61,249 nucleotides of DNA, from positions 1-61,249 of the forward strand of contig JAKVKZ010000011.1 of assembly GCA_022484565.1 (NCBI GenBank). Direction: 5' to 3'. A model generated the notes under the pieces. The model did no database searches. It saw only the letters and a list, made by a program, of their open reading frames with translations, and was not told where the DNA came from. This DNA is from Muribaculaceae bacterium. GTDB taxonomy: Bacteria; Bacteroidota; Bacteroidia; Bacteroidales; Muribaculaceae. Made by a program: the position numbers and the translations under genes. Shown piece by piece: positions 1 through 9,056 of the stretch (its first letter is position 1; the number at the start of each line of letters is the position of its first letter).

Positions 1-1
1 A

Positions 2-1339
2 AAGATAATGACAATAGCAGCGATTTTATTCGCTGCAACAGCAGTAGCAAGTGTGGCACTTCCAAAAATCATAGATTTCAAGATGGAAGACAACAGCAAT
101 GTGACAATTCATTCCTACAATGTGGCAAACATCGGCAAAATTGACCTCACATCCCCTACCCGCCAAATAATTTACGGGACTGACAACGCCACAGTGCTGT
201 CGAGCGTGTTGATTGACAGCCTAACTGACAAGAAATTCTATCCTGTGCTCAACGACAGCACATTCTTCAACGGAAGTTTCAGGACTGACTCATGGCACTA
301 TATGCTATTCCCTTCTGACGAAGCATTCATAAGCGAACTCGTTCCGGCCAACACAGTGATGAAAGTGAAATTGGCAGATGCTGGAACAAATCTGCAAGTT
401 CTTGCCGACGGCAGCACAACCGCACTTGAAGGCACTCCTGGAGTGACACAGCCGACTGAAGGCGGAGCATACATAGCTTCAAGCGGTGCCGTGCAGGACA
501 GCGCCTACGAATTCAAGCTGTCGGCCAACGACCTCTCAGCGCTCGACGCATCGAAAGGACTTGTGATTGGCGGTGAAAACGCCACAATCAAAAGCGTAGG
601 TCTGGCAAGCGACGTGATTTGGACAGGCGACGACGTGAGCTACAGCGACTGGGGCAGCAACACATCGGCAGACGCAACTACCGACCCGTTCAACCTCAAG
701 ACGCTGAAAGCAGGCGATAAGGTGACATTCCACATCCAGGCCATCGACAGCGACAGCAAGGGATATGTCAACTTCCAGATTATGAAGAACGCCACAGGTC
801 AAAACTCATTCGACTGCTTCAAGTCAAAGAACGCAGGCACTGAAGGCACAAACGTTTACTGGAATGTACTCGGAAGTTCACTTATAGTATCCGACACGGT
901 AACTACCGCAGACGTTGCAGCCCTTGCCGAAGGATATATGGTAAGTGCAGGCGACGGAACAGTGAAGGTAAAGTTCATTACAGTTGAACACAAAAGCAAC
1001 AGCAGCACCACCCCAACCACAAACACCCCTGTAACAATCTACAGCGGAAGTTTCGCGCTCGGCAACTGGGACAGCGACCTCTCAATCAACGTACCGTCAG
1101 GCTTCGAATTCAAAGCAGGCGACACAATCGCAATCAATTCCACCCTCGCCGGCGACGACCAAGTAAAGGCAGCCATTTCCAGCCCATGGACAGTGCTGTA
1201 CGAGAACTATTCAATGACAAGTTCCCCTGCATCCTTCACCATCACAGCCGACCAAGCCACTGCCCTCAACGCAGCCCATCTGTATCTTCAGGGAAAGAAC
1301 GCAACCGTCACTTCAGTGGTTGTAACACACGCTGAGTAA
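2..1339 (+). CDS. Secreted multi-module carbohydrate-binding-like protein (5' end cut by window edge)
   Basis: The reading frame is open to the left edge: codons for Lys-Ile precede the first visible ATG at base 8. The hydrophobic N-terminus (AAILFAATAVASVAL) is therefore probably the core of a signal peptide that starts just outside. Counting from that ATG, an N-terminal segment with the pattern YNVANIGKIDL is followed by three copies of a beta-rich module at about residues 85-200, 202-330 and 342-443. Each module has a W/F-x-G-S opening, a 'lkAGD.i.f' strand and an 'a.v.sv..th' end. The same module is attached to GH26 mannanases downstream, so a glycan-binding role is inferred. No catalytic domain is visible. 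A strong terminator follows the stop codon. Confidence 0.72.
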   Translation, partial: KIMTIAAILFAATAVASVALPKIIDFKMEDNSNVTIHSYNVANIGKIDLTSPTRQIIYGTDNATVLSSVLIDSLTDKKFYPVLNDSTFFNGSFRTDSWHYMLFPSDEAFISELVPANTVMKVKLADAGTNLQVLADGSTTALEGTPGVTQPTEGGAYIASSGAVQDSAYEFKLSANDLSALDASKGLVIGGENATIKSVGLASDVIWTGDDVSYSDWGSNTSADATTDPFNLKTLKAGDKVTFHIQAIDSDSKGYVNFQIMKNATGQNSFDCFKSKNAGTEGTNVYWNVLGSSLIVSDTVTTADVAALAEGYMVSAGDGTVKVKFITVEHKSNSSTTPTTNTPVTIYSGSFALGNWDSDLSINVPSGFEFKAGDTIAINSTLAGDDQVKAAISSPWTVLYENYSMTSSPASFTITADQATALNAAHLYLQGKNATVTSVVVTHAE

Positions 1340-1371
1340 AGTTTTTAGTTTCGAGTAATAATTAACAGCCA

Positions 1372-1410
1372 ATGAGCCGCCGTCCGATTTGGGTCGCGGC
1401 TCATTTTTTT
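1372..1410 (+). terminator. Rho-independent terminator
   Basis: A perfect 9-bp stem (ATGAGCCGC / GCGGCTCAT) encloses a 15-base loop and runs into seven T residues. It ends the transcript of the module protein and separates it from the next promoter, whose operator begins six bases later. Confidence 0.85.
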
Positions 1411-1415
1411 GTCGT

Positions 1416-1475
1416 GAAAGTATCGTAATCGGATAAAATAGTATCATTAATATCGGCAGGCAAGCATTAATTTTG
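1416..1475 (+). promoter_or_regulatory. Direct-repeat operator and -7 promoter box upstream of the first GH26 gene
   Basis: AGTATC occurs at 1419-1424 and again at 1440-1445, exactly 21 bp apart on the same face of the helix. The -7 box TAATTTTG lies at 1468-1475. The same layout, with identical spacing in every element, precedes the genes at 14195 and 16993. Two direct repeats 21 bp apart is the arrangement known for LytTR-type response regulators; assignment to that class is inference, and no such regulator is encoded in the window. Confidence 0.68.
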
Positions 1476-1579
1476 TGACGTTATTCCCTGGCCTACAATT
1501 AAGCGAACTCAGGCCAATAGCCAAATCAGGTATTGCACGCAGAGGGACATGAACATAAACCACTTTACAAAAAAGAAAA

Positions 1580-3994
1580 ATGAAACGTCACTTTATCATT
1601 CTATTAATGGCAATGCTTCTCACATCGCTGACAAGCGCGGGAACGTCATTAAAGATATTCCATTACCAAGCTAAAGATGCCAATGGGCGTCTGAATTACC
1701 GCTCATTCAATGCAGCGAACATCAAAAAAATTGATTTTTCAACCATCGACGTGCAGAAGATAGTGCTTAACGACGGCACTGAGGCGACAGCACCGATGAG
1801 TGAGCTTGACAGCCTTGTGTGCATACATGAAAGCGGAAATATGTGGAACGGCAGCTTAGGATTGACCGACACGGACTGGAAATCAGGACTTGTGACAGGC
1901 ACAAACGAAGCCGTGTGGGACATGATGAGCAATTACGACGTGCTCGCATTCGACTACTCGCTCACAGGCAGCACGCACCAATTCCAGGGACTTATCCAAA
2001 ACTCGGCAAACACTTCCGATGCCAACAATCTGCTGAGCGACATGAAGCACTATTCGGGCAGCAACGCCTACATTGAAGGACTTGAAAGTTCATGCCACTA
2101 TGTGAAACTCAACCCAGAGGATTTAACCAACATGAAGACTTACGGAGTGCTTTTCAACGGCATAGGATTGACATTGACATCAATACACAAGGCATCGAAC
2201 GTGATTTGGAGCGGTGCCGACAAGACTCTCGGCGAAGGTGACGCATGGAGCACAAATGCGACAAAAGTGAACATGATAATCGGTTCATCCACAGCCGACC
2301 CGCTAAATCTGCGCAATCTGCAGGTTGGCGACAAAATCACATTTCACTTCTACTCCACTTCGGGCGCGGAATTCCAGCTAATCAAGGATTCACAAAAGGA
2401 CCTTTTTTCGTTCATGACGAGCGACTATTACAGCGTGGGCGGGTCAACGAGCTTCACAACAGGTAAAGTAACCCAAGCCGACATCGACTACATCACCTCA
2501 AACGGCTACATTATGGACGGGCACAACCTTGTGCTTGACTTCATCACCGTCACACATGCCACACCATCAGTAGCCCTCGCGGCACTCGATCCATCGAAAG
2601 TGGCAACATCGCTTATCGACCCCAACGCCACTCAAGAGGCGGTGAATGTGTATAATTTCCTGAAATCCACCTATGGCAAAAAAACACTGTCGGGCATAAT
2701 GTCGCATTATTGCCTCGACACCAACGAGATGGCATATTGGGTTTACAACCGTACTAAGGCGCTCAGCGGCACCGGCTACTCGCCTGCTTTCGTCGGCTAC
2801 GACTTCATCGACGGCACCAACGGCAAGAGCGCTCCCGAGGAGCAATGGAACAATGGCGGACTTGTGGGCTTCAATTGGCACATCCGTGCCGGCGGCAGCG
2901 GTTTCTACTCAGCTGCCAACACCGTAGGTTGCTCTCCAACGACGGATTTCGATATCCGCAAGGCAGTGACCGAAGGTACAAGTGAATATAATGAGATTAT
3001 TGCCGACATCGACAATGTATCGGCTTATTTGAAGACGCTTCAGGACGAGAACATTCCAGTGCTTTGGCGACCTCTGCACGAGGCTGCAGGCGACTACAAC
3101 AACGCTTGGTTCTGGTGGGGACGTTACGGAGTGGAATACACTAAGCAGCTCTATTACATAATGTACAACCGCATGGTGAACTACCATGGCCTGCACAATC
3201 TGATTTGGGTTTGGACCATGCAGACGCCAACGGCACAGGGCAACGGCACGATTCAGGACATGAAGGATGCATACGTGGGCGATGACTATTGCGACATCGT
3301 CGGAGCTGACATATATCAGGACAAGACTTCACGCATCGACGATTTCAATGAAATCCGCCAAGCCATAGGCGACAAGAAAATCATCGCGCTTAGCGAATGT
3401 GGCAATATTCCTGAACCGAGTGCCTGCTACACCGATGGCGCGCCATGGTCGTATTTCATGGAATGGTGCCTCTACGGCATCGACACGCAGAACAGCACTG
3501 CCGACGGATTCGGCAATTCCGACACTGATTGGCTACGCATCATGACGGACAGCCACGTAATAACCCGCGACGCCATGCCGAATCTAAAGGTTACTACCAC
3601 TGAAAGTGCTACAGAATTGTGGAACTCCACCACTGCTGGCGTTACCGTGGGCAGCACAAGTGGTTGGGGCAGCAGCGATGTAACGATTCCTGCAAGTTAC
3701 TTTTCCACAGTTGCCACAGGCGGCAAGTTGCAGTTCATCATCAGCGGCAACAGCGGCCAATTCTCATTCAAGAAAGTAGGCAGCACTGATGGTGCAGACC
3801 TCGCATTCGATTGTTGGAACAAGACCAATACATCCGACGGAAAGACCTACGTGTATTCCAACGTGTCGAGCGGAACTACAATCATCCAGACCACCGCCCT
3901 CACAGCTGCCGATGTCACCGAACTTCAGGCGAACGGCTGCAAACTCAACGGCAACAACAATGTCGTCACTTCCATCCGCTATGTAGCGCCATAA
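1580..3994 (+). CDS. Secreted GH26 beta-mannanase with flanking carbohydrate-binding-like modules
   Basis: An 804-residue protein. It has a signal peptide at residues 1-20 and a conserved N-terminal segment containing FNAANIKKIDF. Two carbohydrate-binding-like modules follow at about 85-205 and 206-328. The GH26 catalytic barrel spans about 345-665, and one more module lies at 675-804. The family signatures are clear: WRPLHE places the acid/base glutamate at 501, the aromatic run WFWWGRYG follows, and IIALSECG places the nucleophile at Glu606. GH26 enzymes mostly cleave beta-1,4-mannan. The C-terminal module is absent from the sister enzyme at 14632, so modules have been shuffled. No SusC/SusD pair is present in the window. 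Expression is probably driven by the direct-repeat promoter upstream. Confidence 0.93.
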   Translation: MKRHFIILLMAMLLTSLTSAGTSLKIFHYQAKDANGRLNYRSFNAANIKKIDFSTIDVQKIVLNDGTEATAPMSELDSLVCIHESGNMWNGSLGLTDTDWKSGLVTGTNEAVWDMMSNYDVLAFDYSLTGSTHQFQGLIQNSANTSDANNLLSDMKHYSGSNAYIEGLESSCHYVKLNPEDLTNMKTYGVLFNGIGLTLTSIHKASNVIWSGADKTLGEGDAWSTNATKVNMIIGSSTADPLNLRNLQVGDKITFHFYSTSGAEFQLIKDSQKDLFSFMTSDYYSVGGSTSFTTGKVTQADIDYITSNGYIMDGHNLVLDFITVTHATPSVALAALDPSKVATSLIDPNATQEAVNVYNFLKSTYGKKTLSGIMSHYCLDTNEMAYWVYNRTKALSGTGYSPAFVGYDFIDGTNGKSAPEEQWNNGGLVGFNWHIRAGGSGFYSAANTVGCSPTTDFDIRKAVTEGTSEYNEIIADIDNVSAYLKTLQDENIPVLWRPLHEAAGDYNNAWFWWGRYGVEYTKQLYYIMYNRMVNYHGLHNLIWVWTMQTPTAQGNGTIQDMKDAYVGDDYCDIVGADIYQDKTSRIDDFNEIRQAIGDKKIIALSECGNIPEPSACYTDGAPWSYFMEWCLYGIDTQNSTADGFGNSDTDWLRIMTDSHVITRDAMPNLKVTTTESATELWNSTTAGVTVGSTSGWGSSDVTIPASYFSTVATGGKLQFIISGNSGQFSFKKVGSTDGADLAFDCWNKTNTSDGKTYVYSNVSSGTTIIQTTALTAADVTELQANGCKLNGNNNVVTSIRYVAP

Positions 3995-4018
3995 AATTCA
4001 ATCTAATATATTCAATCG

Positions 4019-4057
4019 AGCCGCCAAAGATTCAAATGAAATTTGGCGGCTTTTTTT
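4019..4057 (+). terminator. Rho-independent terminator after GH26
   Basis: A perfect 10-bp stem (AGCCGCCAAA / TTTGGCGGCT) with a 13-base loop, followed by a run of T. It marks the right end of the GC-richer mannan genes before the AT-rich island. Confidence 0.88.
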
Positions 4058-4087
4058 AGCATTTATTCCGATAGAGTACACTATCAA

Positions 4088-4576
4088 TTAAAAGTCAGGC
4101 CAAGTATCATTTATAGTTTCACACTTCCACTCCCTCTCCTCTTGCGCCTCTTTATCCTTTAGATAAATAGCCTCTTTATCCTCATCTTTAAGAAGTTTAT
4201 AAAATTCTGCTGGGACATCAGTAAAAATAGCGAGTTTAGTCGACCATAATTTCACAATACTATATCCATCGCTTAGTTCATAATGAAGGAGAGCTATCAG
4301 ATAGCATAATTGATTGTTAGCAGTACGTCTACCAGAATTACCAAAAGCACAAACTGTAGCAGTGGGATCCGCAAACCTTTTTCTATGAATACGTGAAAAA
4401 GCAGATTCCATGTGCCCAAGCGCTTCGCGAATTAATGACTCATTTGACCCGGCTCTCTCTAAAATTTCTTGGGCAATCAATAATTCTTTCCTTGCTTGAC
4501 CAAAGAATATTAAAAACTGATCCCTAACGCGGGGCAGAGCCTTGACAACTGTATTAATTGAAGAAGAAGATACCAT
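4088..4576 (-). CDS. Hypothetical helical protein, divergent from the island
   Basis: A 162-residue protein that I do not recognise. It has no signal peptide and no membrane segment. The first half looks alpha-helical (KALPRVRDQFLIFFGQARKELLIAQEILERAG), and the last 35 residues are rich in Glu, Asp and Lys. It reads away from the metallopeptidase-like genes and shares a 280-bp AT-rich intergenic region with them. Its base composition resembles the island rather than the mannanase genes, so it probably belongs to the island. An antitoxin or accessory role is possible, but nothing in the sequence shows it. Confidence 0.6.
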   Translation of the reverse strand: MVSSSSINTVVKALPRVRDQFLIFFGQARKELLIAQEILERAGSNESLIREALGHMESAFSRIHRKRFADPTATVCAFGNSGRRTANNQLCYLIALLHYELSDGYSIVKLWSTKLAIFTDVPAEFYKLLKDEDKEAIYLKDKEAQEEREWKCETINDTWPDF

Positions 4577-4685
4577 AGCAAAATAATTAAATTAATCAAT
4601 TCTATAATGACCTACTAAAATCATCTATAACAATGAATGTGAAACTAAACACATCTATCACAAAAAGCAAATAAAATTCAGCTCC

Positions 4686-4739
4686 TTACTAAAATAAATT
4701 AGTAATAATTTTATTTGCATTATTAATTTAGTATTTTTG
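4686..4739 (+). promoter_or_regulatory. Candidate promoter with inverted-repeat operator at the island's left end
   Basis: TTACTAA (4686-4692) and TTAGTAA (4699-4705) form a perfect 7-6-7 inverted repeat. A Bacteroidetes -7 box, TATTTTTG, lies at 4732-4739. The first long gene starts 117 bp downstream. The palindrome sits roughly where an operator or activator site would lie. No T run follows, so it is not a terminator. Confidence 0.5.
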
Positions 4740-4856
4740 CTGAAGTAAATATCAACAATCGATTTCGACTATTTACAATTATATTTAACGATTTCTGAAA
4801 GGTCTTAATCTATTGTCCACACATTGGTAATCGTAATATTATAAAAAAATAGTGAC

Positions 4857-5525
4857 ATGAGTGACTCTATATTTGACAACCCAATTTTTCAGGCATTCAA
4901 CCATGTTTCCATGGACGATTTTCTAAAGCTAAGCCAGCGCTACAGCAAATTCGGGTTAACCCCTGACGAAATAAGGGATGCAGTGAAATCAGCATGTGAT
5001 TTTTTCAATATACCAATGCCCAGACTTATTCAGGACTTGACCAATACGCCAGGAGGACAAACAATGTTTGTCAATTGGGACCGTGGAAGCTACGAAGATG
5101 ATGTGATATGCTTCAATATGCAACAGCTAATCGACATGAAAGTTGACAGCAAAGATGCTTTTTCTTTAGTAATCACCCACGAATGTGGGCATAGGGTATT
5201 GCAGAACACTCAGTTTCCTGGAGTAAACAATGGCGCATGGGAATCGGAACTATGTCCTGATTTTTTCATGGGATGCCGCGCAGGGTTATGGAATATGGAT
5301 ATATCCAACGTTACGTTAGGATTGATACTAACCAGCGGAAGTCAAAGTCATCCAGTAGGCACACTACGCGCACTGTTCATCCGTAAAGGATATTATCGTG
5401 CACCTGAAATGTATCATCAAGGAATTCCATTAACAATACAGAATCTTGTGAATGAATTCATGCTTTTCAGTGAACAGAATCTAAATGAAATACTGGACCA
5501 AGAGCATAAATTCTATAATTTCTAA
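4857..5525 (+). CDS. Zinc-metallopeptidase-like protein (zincin, HECGH)
   Basis: A 222-residue protein without a signal peptide, so it is probably cytoplasmic. It carries the zincin motif HECGH at 108-112 within VITHECGHRV. Downstream is ELCPD at 131-135, which can supply the third zinc ligand (Glu131) and an Asp. SHPVGTLR at 164-171 resembles the His-Pro...Arg motif of M48-like peptidases. The next gene has the same three motifs in the same order, so the two are paralogues. Family assignment beyond gluzincin-like is uncertain. It opens the main strand of the island and is followed after 28 bp by its paralogue. Confidence 0.75.
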   Translation: MSDSIFDNPIFQAFNHVSMDDFLKLSQRYSKFGLTPDEIRDAVKSACDFFNIPMPRLIQDLTNTPGGQTMFVNWDRGSYEDDVICFNMQQLIDMKVDSKDAFSLVITHECGHRVLQNTQFPGVNNGAWESELCPDFFMGCRAGLWNMDISNVTLGLILTSGSQSHPVGTLRALFIRKGYYRAPEMYHQGIPLTIQNLVNEFMLFSEQNLNEILDQEHKFYNF

Positions 5526-5553
5526 GAAAATTATACATAAAAGTTCGAAGTCA

Positions 5554-6300
5554 ATGAATCCTTACGAGATAATAAGCCAATATGACAAATTTCGGCGTCG
5601 GCACAAAGCAAATATTTTCGATTCAATTTTTTCAGACACTGAAGTCCTACAAGCAAAAGACATATCAGAAATACTTCAAAATGTCGTGAATTTCTTTACT
5701 CTGCCTGTACCACAAGTAAAAGAGACCGATAGGACATTAGCAGAAATAGTAACCCATGAACATGCAGAAGACAGCGAACTTTATTATAATCTTAGAATGT
5801 TGGTAGATAATGGAATCAACAATAAAGATGCACTGACTCTATGCTTAGTGCATGAAATGAGTCATCAAATTCTCCACCAAACCACATTCATGCTATTCCA
5901 AAATGAGCTATGGATTCAAGAACTGGCGGCTGACCTATTATGTGGAACTTATGCTGACCGTTACGATATTGCCACAGGAAAATACAAATTCACACTATCC
6001 AGACTAAAGGCATCGCCAACACATCCGCCAGGCAAAATAAGAGAGGAAATCGTTGAATATGGTAGGAATTTAAAAAATTCTTTTCTATCTTTGCACAAGC
6101 AGTTCAACGTTGATGACACTTTATTAGCTCTACCTGCTTTCGTATATTGTCATATGAAAGATCTGTCAATGTGTTGGAAAGAAATAGCAGCAATGGATTG
6201 GAATACATTCATTACAAATAAACCTATAGAACAAACCATCAACATTGACGATTTGCCAGGCAGTAATCTTCTAAAACAATACAAGCTGAAACACAAATAA
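5554..6300 (+). CDS. Second zinc-metallopeptidase-like protein (HEMSH)
   Basis: A 248-residue protein from the ATG at 5554. An in-frame start at 5485 would overlap the previous gene and add a basic tail with no match in the paralogue. HEMSH at 100-104 is followed by ELAAD at 123-127 and THPPGKIR at 156-163, exactly parallel to the previous protein. All putative zinc ligands are kept, so both copies look catalytically competent. About 85 extra C-terminal residues (FVYCHMKDLSMCWKEIAAMDW...) have no counterpart in the first copy. No signal peptide. It is in an apparent operon with both neighbours. Confidence 0.74.
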   Translation: MNPYEIISQYDKFRRRHKANIFDSIFSDTEVLQAKDISEILQNVVNFFTLPVPQVKETDRTLAEIVTHEHAEDSELYYNLRMLVDNGINNKDALTLCLVHEMSHQILHQTTFMLFQNELWIQELAADLLCGTYADRYDIATGKYKFTLSRLKASPTHPPGKIREEIVEYGRNLKNSFLSLHKQFNVDDTLLALPAFVYCHMKDLSMCWKEIAAMDWNTFITNKPIEQTINIDDLPGSNLLKQYKLKHK

Positions 6301-6319
6301 CAAAAACTATATAAAGACA

Positions 6320-7618
6320 ATGAAAATTATTAACAATAACATGCTAAAGAATCCTCCAGTAGGAAAATTCATCAGTGAAGACAAAGCTATAAATGGTTTG
6401 GAAACCAACCATTTATATCTTCTTGCACCAGTAGAATCAGAAATCTCAATTGAAGCCCAAAAAGCAATTAAAATACTGCTCGACCAAACAAATAAGGAAT
6501 CATTTATAAACAAATATGATTTTTCAGTGTTTGCCGATAAGTTATGCCTTGAGAACCAACCCACAATGAAATCCGAACTGGAATCGGGAAATTTCAATTT
6601 AATTCTACCTTTGCTAAAGATAAACAGGACTAATGAACTATATCTCATAGCAAAAGCTCAAAAGGAAGATTTGATGATGACCATTCCTTTGATGTTCAAT
6701 ACGGCTGAACAAGTAACACGTGAAAATCTGGTAGAGATTATAAAACGTTATGCGAAAGAAGACACTGAAGATTTTTTAGCTCTATTAAAACAAGTATTCT
6801 CGATTAAGGATATTACAAAGAATTTATCATTAAATAGCCTATTCACATCCATTCCATCATTCGGCATGGTTACAGGACCGTTAATTTCATTCATGAATAT
6901 GGGTAAAATTTACGAACGGCTATCCGAAATCGTACGTTTATACATAAAAGGCGACAAGAACGCCAAAATGGAAATTCATGCTATAACCAAGAATATTGAC
7001 CCTCGCATACTTATTGAAATATTTAAAAGAATGCCACCATCAATGGTAAATAAATACTGCAAATATCTTAATCCAAACTTCTTAGCAAAGTCATCTACTC
7101 TTAAATTTGAAATCCGAGACCACTCAGAATCCTATAATAAAAAAACCGCCAAAGAAAAAAGGTTGAAAAATGATGGCAAATTCGTATTATACCTTACTAA
7201 AAATAACCAAGAAGAATTTATTCATTTTGGCCATAAGGAATCATTCATTCTTTACCTCATTTACCTTATTGACCGTTATGAGAAAGGTACTGAAGTGGAT
7301 ACGCTGAAAATTCCCAAAATGAAAAAGGACTTTTGCAATTTATTTAACATTGTATATCCTGGTTCAGGAATTGACGGTGCATCCAGATTCGATAGAATGG
7401 TAAAGCCTTATATTTCACAAGGCAAGACGCAAAAGCCCAAAATCAGTAGTTACTACTCTGAAATCCGCAAAAAGGTTTATGAAGCATGTGATAATATGAA
7501 TGAAGTCCCCGTGCCTTTTGTTATATCCGATCCCACAAGCCATATTTACACACTTCAGAGCAACATTATCATAGATCCTTCCCTGCTTAAAGAAGTTCAA
7601 AAGACAACGAATAGTTAA
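6320..7618 (+). CDS. Large hypothetical protein of the island
   Basis: A 432-residue protein of unknown family. The N-terminal 190 residues are acidic and mixed. A hydrophobic stretch around 170-195 (LFTSIPSFGMVTGPLISFM) is too weak to call a membrane helix with confidence. A basic segment around 270-285 (SYNKKTAKEKRLKND) leads into a C-terminal region with strand-helix character (GKFVLYLTKNNQEEFIHFG, then a helix ending DRYEKG). That region ends in a compact part around PGSGIDGASRFDRMVKPY that could be a winged-helix-like domain; this is a guess from pattern. It follows the second peptidase-like gene by 19 bp, so it is probably co-transcribed. Confidence 0.65.
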   Translation: MKIINNNMLKNPPVGKFISEDKAINGLETNHLYLLAPVESEISIEAQKAIKILLDQTNKESFINKYDFSVFADKLCLENQPTMKSELESGNFNLILPLLKINRTNELYLIAKAQKEDLMMTIPLMFNTAEQVTRENLVEIIKRYAKEDTEDFLALLKQVFSIKDITKNLSLNSLFTSIPSFGMVTGPLISFMNMGKIYERLSEIVRLYIKGDKNAKMEIHAITKNIDPRILIEIFKRMPPSMVNKYCKYLNPNFLAKSSTLKFEIRDHSESYNKKTAKEKRLKNDGKFVLYLTKNNQEEFIHFGHKESFILYLIYLIDRYEKGTEVDTLKIPKMKKDFCNLFNIVYPGSGIDGASRFDRMVKPYISQGKTQKPKISSYYSEIRKKVYEACDNMNEVPVPFVISDPTSHIYTLQSNIIIDPSLLKEVQKTTNS

Positions 7619-7649
7619 CCAAAGTTAAACACAAATAGACGCTGATTCA

Positions 7650-7674
7650 TAACGTATTTATTTATAATACGTTA
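7650..7674. repeat. Perfect 9-bp inverted repeat between two island gene blocks
   Basis: TAACGTATT (7650-7658) and AATACGTTA (7666-7674) are separated by seven bases. The site lies in the 188-bp gap between the peptidase-like block and the sigma-like gene. There is no run of T afterwards, so an operator is more likely than an intrinsic terminator. It differs in sequence from the palindrome at 4686. Confidence 0.55.
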
Positions 7675-7806
7675 TAGCTAATTTTATACCCTTGATAAAA
7701 TAACCGTACCAAAGAGGGGTGATTCCGTCGTGAAGTTCCGATTTTTGCATCATAAAGACAATGCAAAAGTTGATACTTCATTAATAATTCTAAATACGAC
7801 GGAGAT

Positions 7807-9039
7807 ATGGAAAGCAGCAGCAAAACAAACCTGAAAGCTCAGCAGATTATTTCATCAGCTGACAGAACAATGTACACGCTTACCCGTGAACAACTAATTC
7901 AATTCATAACAACATTCTGCAACATAACACTTTCTGAAATTACTAATACGAACAAAAAGGTATCAGAATTGTTATCAGAACTTGTTGGCGAAACATTTTC
8001 AAGAATTGAAAATAATAATGGATTAATCTTCCATGATGACCATGAAGCCCTAAAGTATATTTACAATGAAACTCATTGCTTTATCTGGTATATTGCCATA
8101 AAGGAAGAGGCAAATTATATCATTCAGCGACTAACTTCAAATGACATAATTTTTGCAAAACATTTCTTTTATGATGACAATCCGAAAGGTTGTAACATTT
8201 CACGTCTAAGGTCAAAGATACTCAGTCAAATATGGCTGATTTATCATATAAAGCTATCAAAACAAGAATTTAACACCGTAATATATACACTTATATGGGC
8301 AGACGGCACTTGGTCGGCACTAAAATCATATAGATATGAGAGCAGTATTTTCGCATGGATGCTAAATGTCGCAAAAAATGGGATAATCTTATATCTGAAA
8401 CAGATGGGTATGATAAAGGAAGCCCCAAAGCGTACAATTGCAAACACAAGGACCAAATTATTATCAAAAAATGCACTCACATGTGAATTTGTGATTGAAA
8501 TGGTGGTACAAAACGCTGATATGCGCAAAATTCTTATAGACATATATGTTAAGCGAATAGATGATAGCACAATTATGTCACGGCTGGGCATGAATGAGGA
8601 GCAATACAACAAAATCAAAGACAAAGCCATAGCTATTTTAAAAAGCGGAATTATCCGGTCGCCATATAACTTTGAAGATATGCTTGGCGATAAGGAGCAC
8701 AAAGTAGTGACCGTGACGACTGAATATGCAACGCAATTTGCGGAATGGTGCGAATACAAAGCTGAAGAGAATCCGCTTATTGATATTTTTGGCACTAATT
8801 TAAGTGATGAAGAAATAGCTGAAAAGGTTGACGAACTGCTTCACTCCATGTACGAGAAAATGGATTGGAACGAATCGGAACGATATCTGTGGCGCAAACG
8901 CTATTTCGAGGATGCCTCCCCTAATGATTTAGCAGAAGAATTAGGCATTCGCCGCTCGAACGTGGATGTGCGTTACTCTCGCCTTAAGGCCAAATTCTAT
9001 TCTGCACTGCGTGAATGGTGGAAAGAAAATTCAAAATAA
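7807..9039 (+). CDS. Divergent sigma-70-like protein with two region-4-like domains
   Basis: A 410-residue protein. Residues about 155-200 resemble sigma region 2 (TWSALKSYRYESSIFAWMLNVAKNGIILYL, compare the W...A.N helix of ECF factors). Two segments then resemble region 4: about 232-285 (DMRKILIDIYVKRIDDSTIMSRLGMNEEQ...) and, more clearly, 350-408 (WNESERYLWRKRYFEDASPNDLAEELGIRRSNVDVRYSRLKAK is the span). The helix-turn-helix of the second is plain. ECF factors are usually near 190 residues, so this is about twice as long with an added N-terminal 150. It may direct transcription of the island. It precedes the AAA+ gene by 17 bp. Confidence 0.62.
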   Translation: MESSSKTNLKAQQIISSADRTMYTLTREQLIQFITTFCNITLSEITNTNKKVSELLSELVGETFSRIENNNGLIFHDDHEALKYIYNETHCFIWYIAIKEEANYIIQRLTSNDIIFAKHFFYDDNPKGCNISRLRSKILSQIWLIYHIKLSKQEFNTVIYTLIWADGTWSALKSYRYESSIFAWMLNVAKNGIILYLKQMGMIKEAPKRTIANTRTKLLSKNALTCEFVIEMVVQNADMRKILIDIYVKRIDDSTIMSRLGMNEEQYNKIKDKAIAILKSGIIRSPYNFEDMLGDKEHKVVTVTTEYATQFAEWCEYKAEENPLIDIFGTNLSDEEIAEKVDELLHSMYEKMDWNESERYLWRKRYFEDASPNDLAEELGIRRSNVDVRYSRLKAKFYSALREWWKENSK

Positions 9040-9056
9040 CTTAATCCTATAACAAT

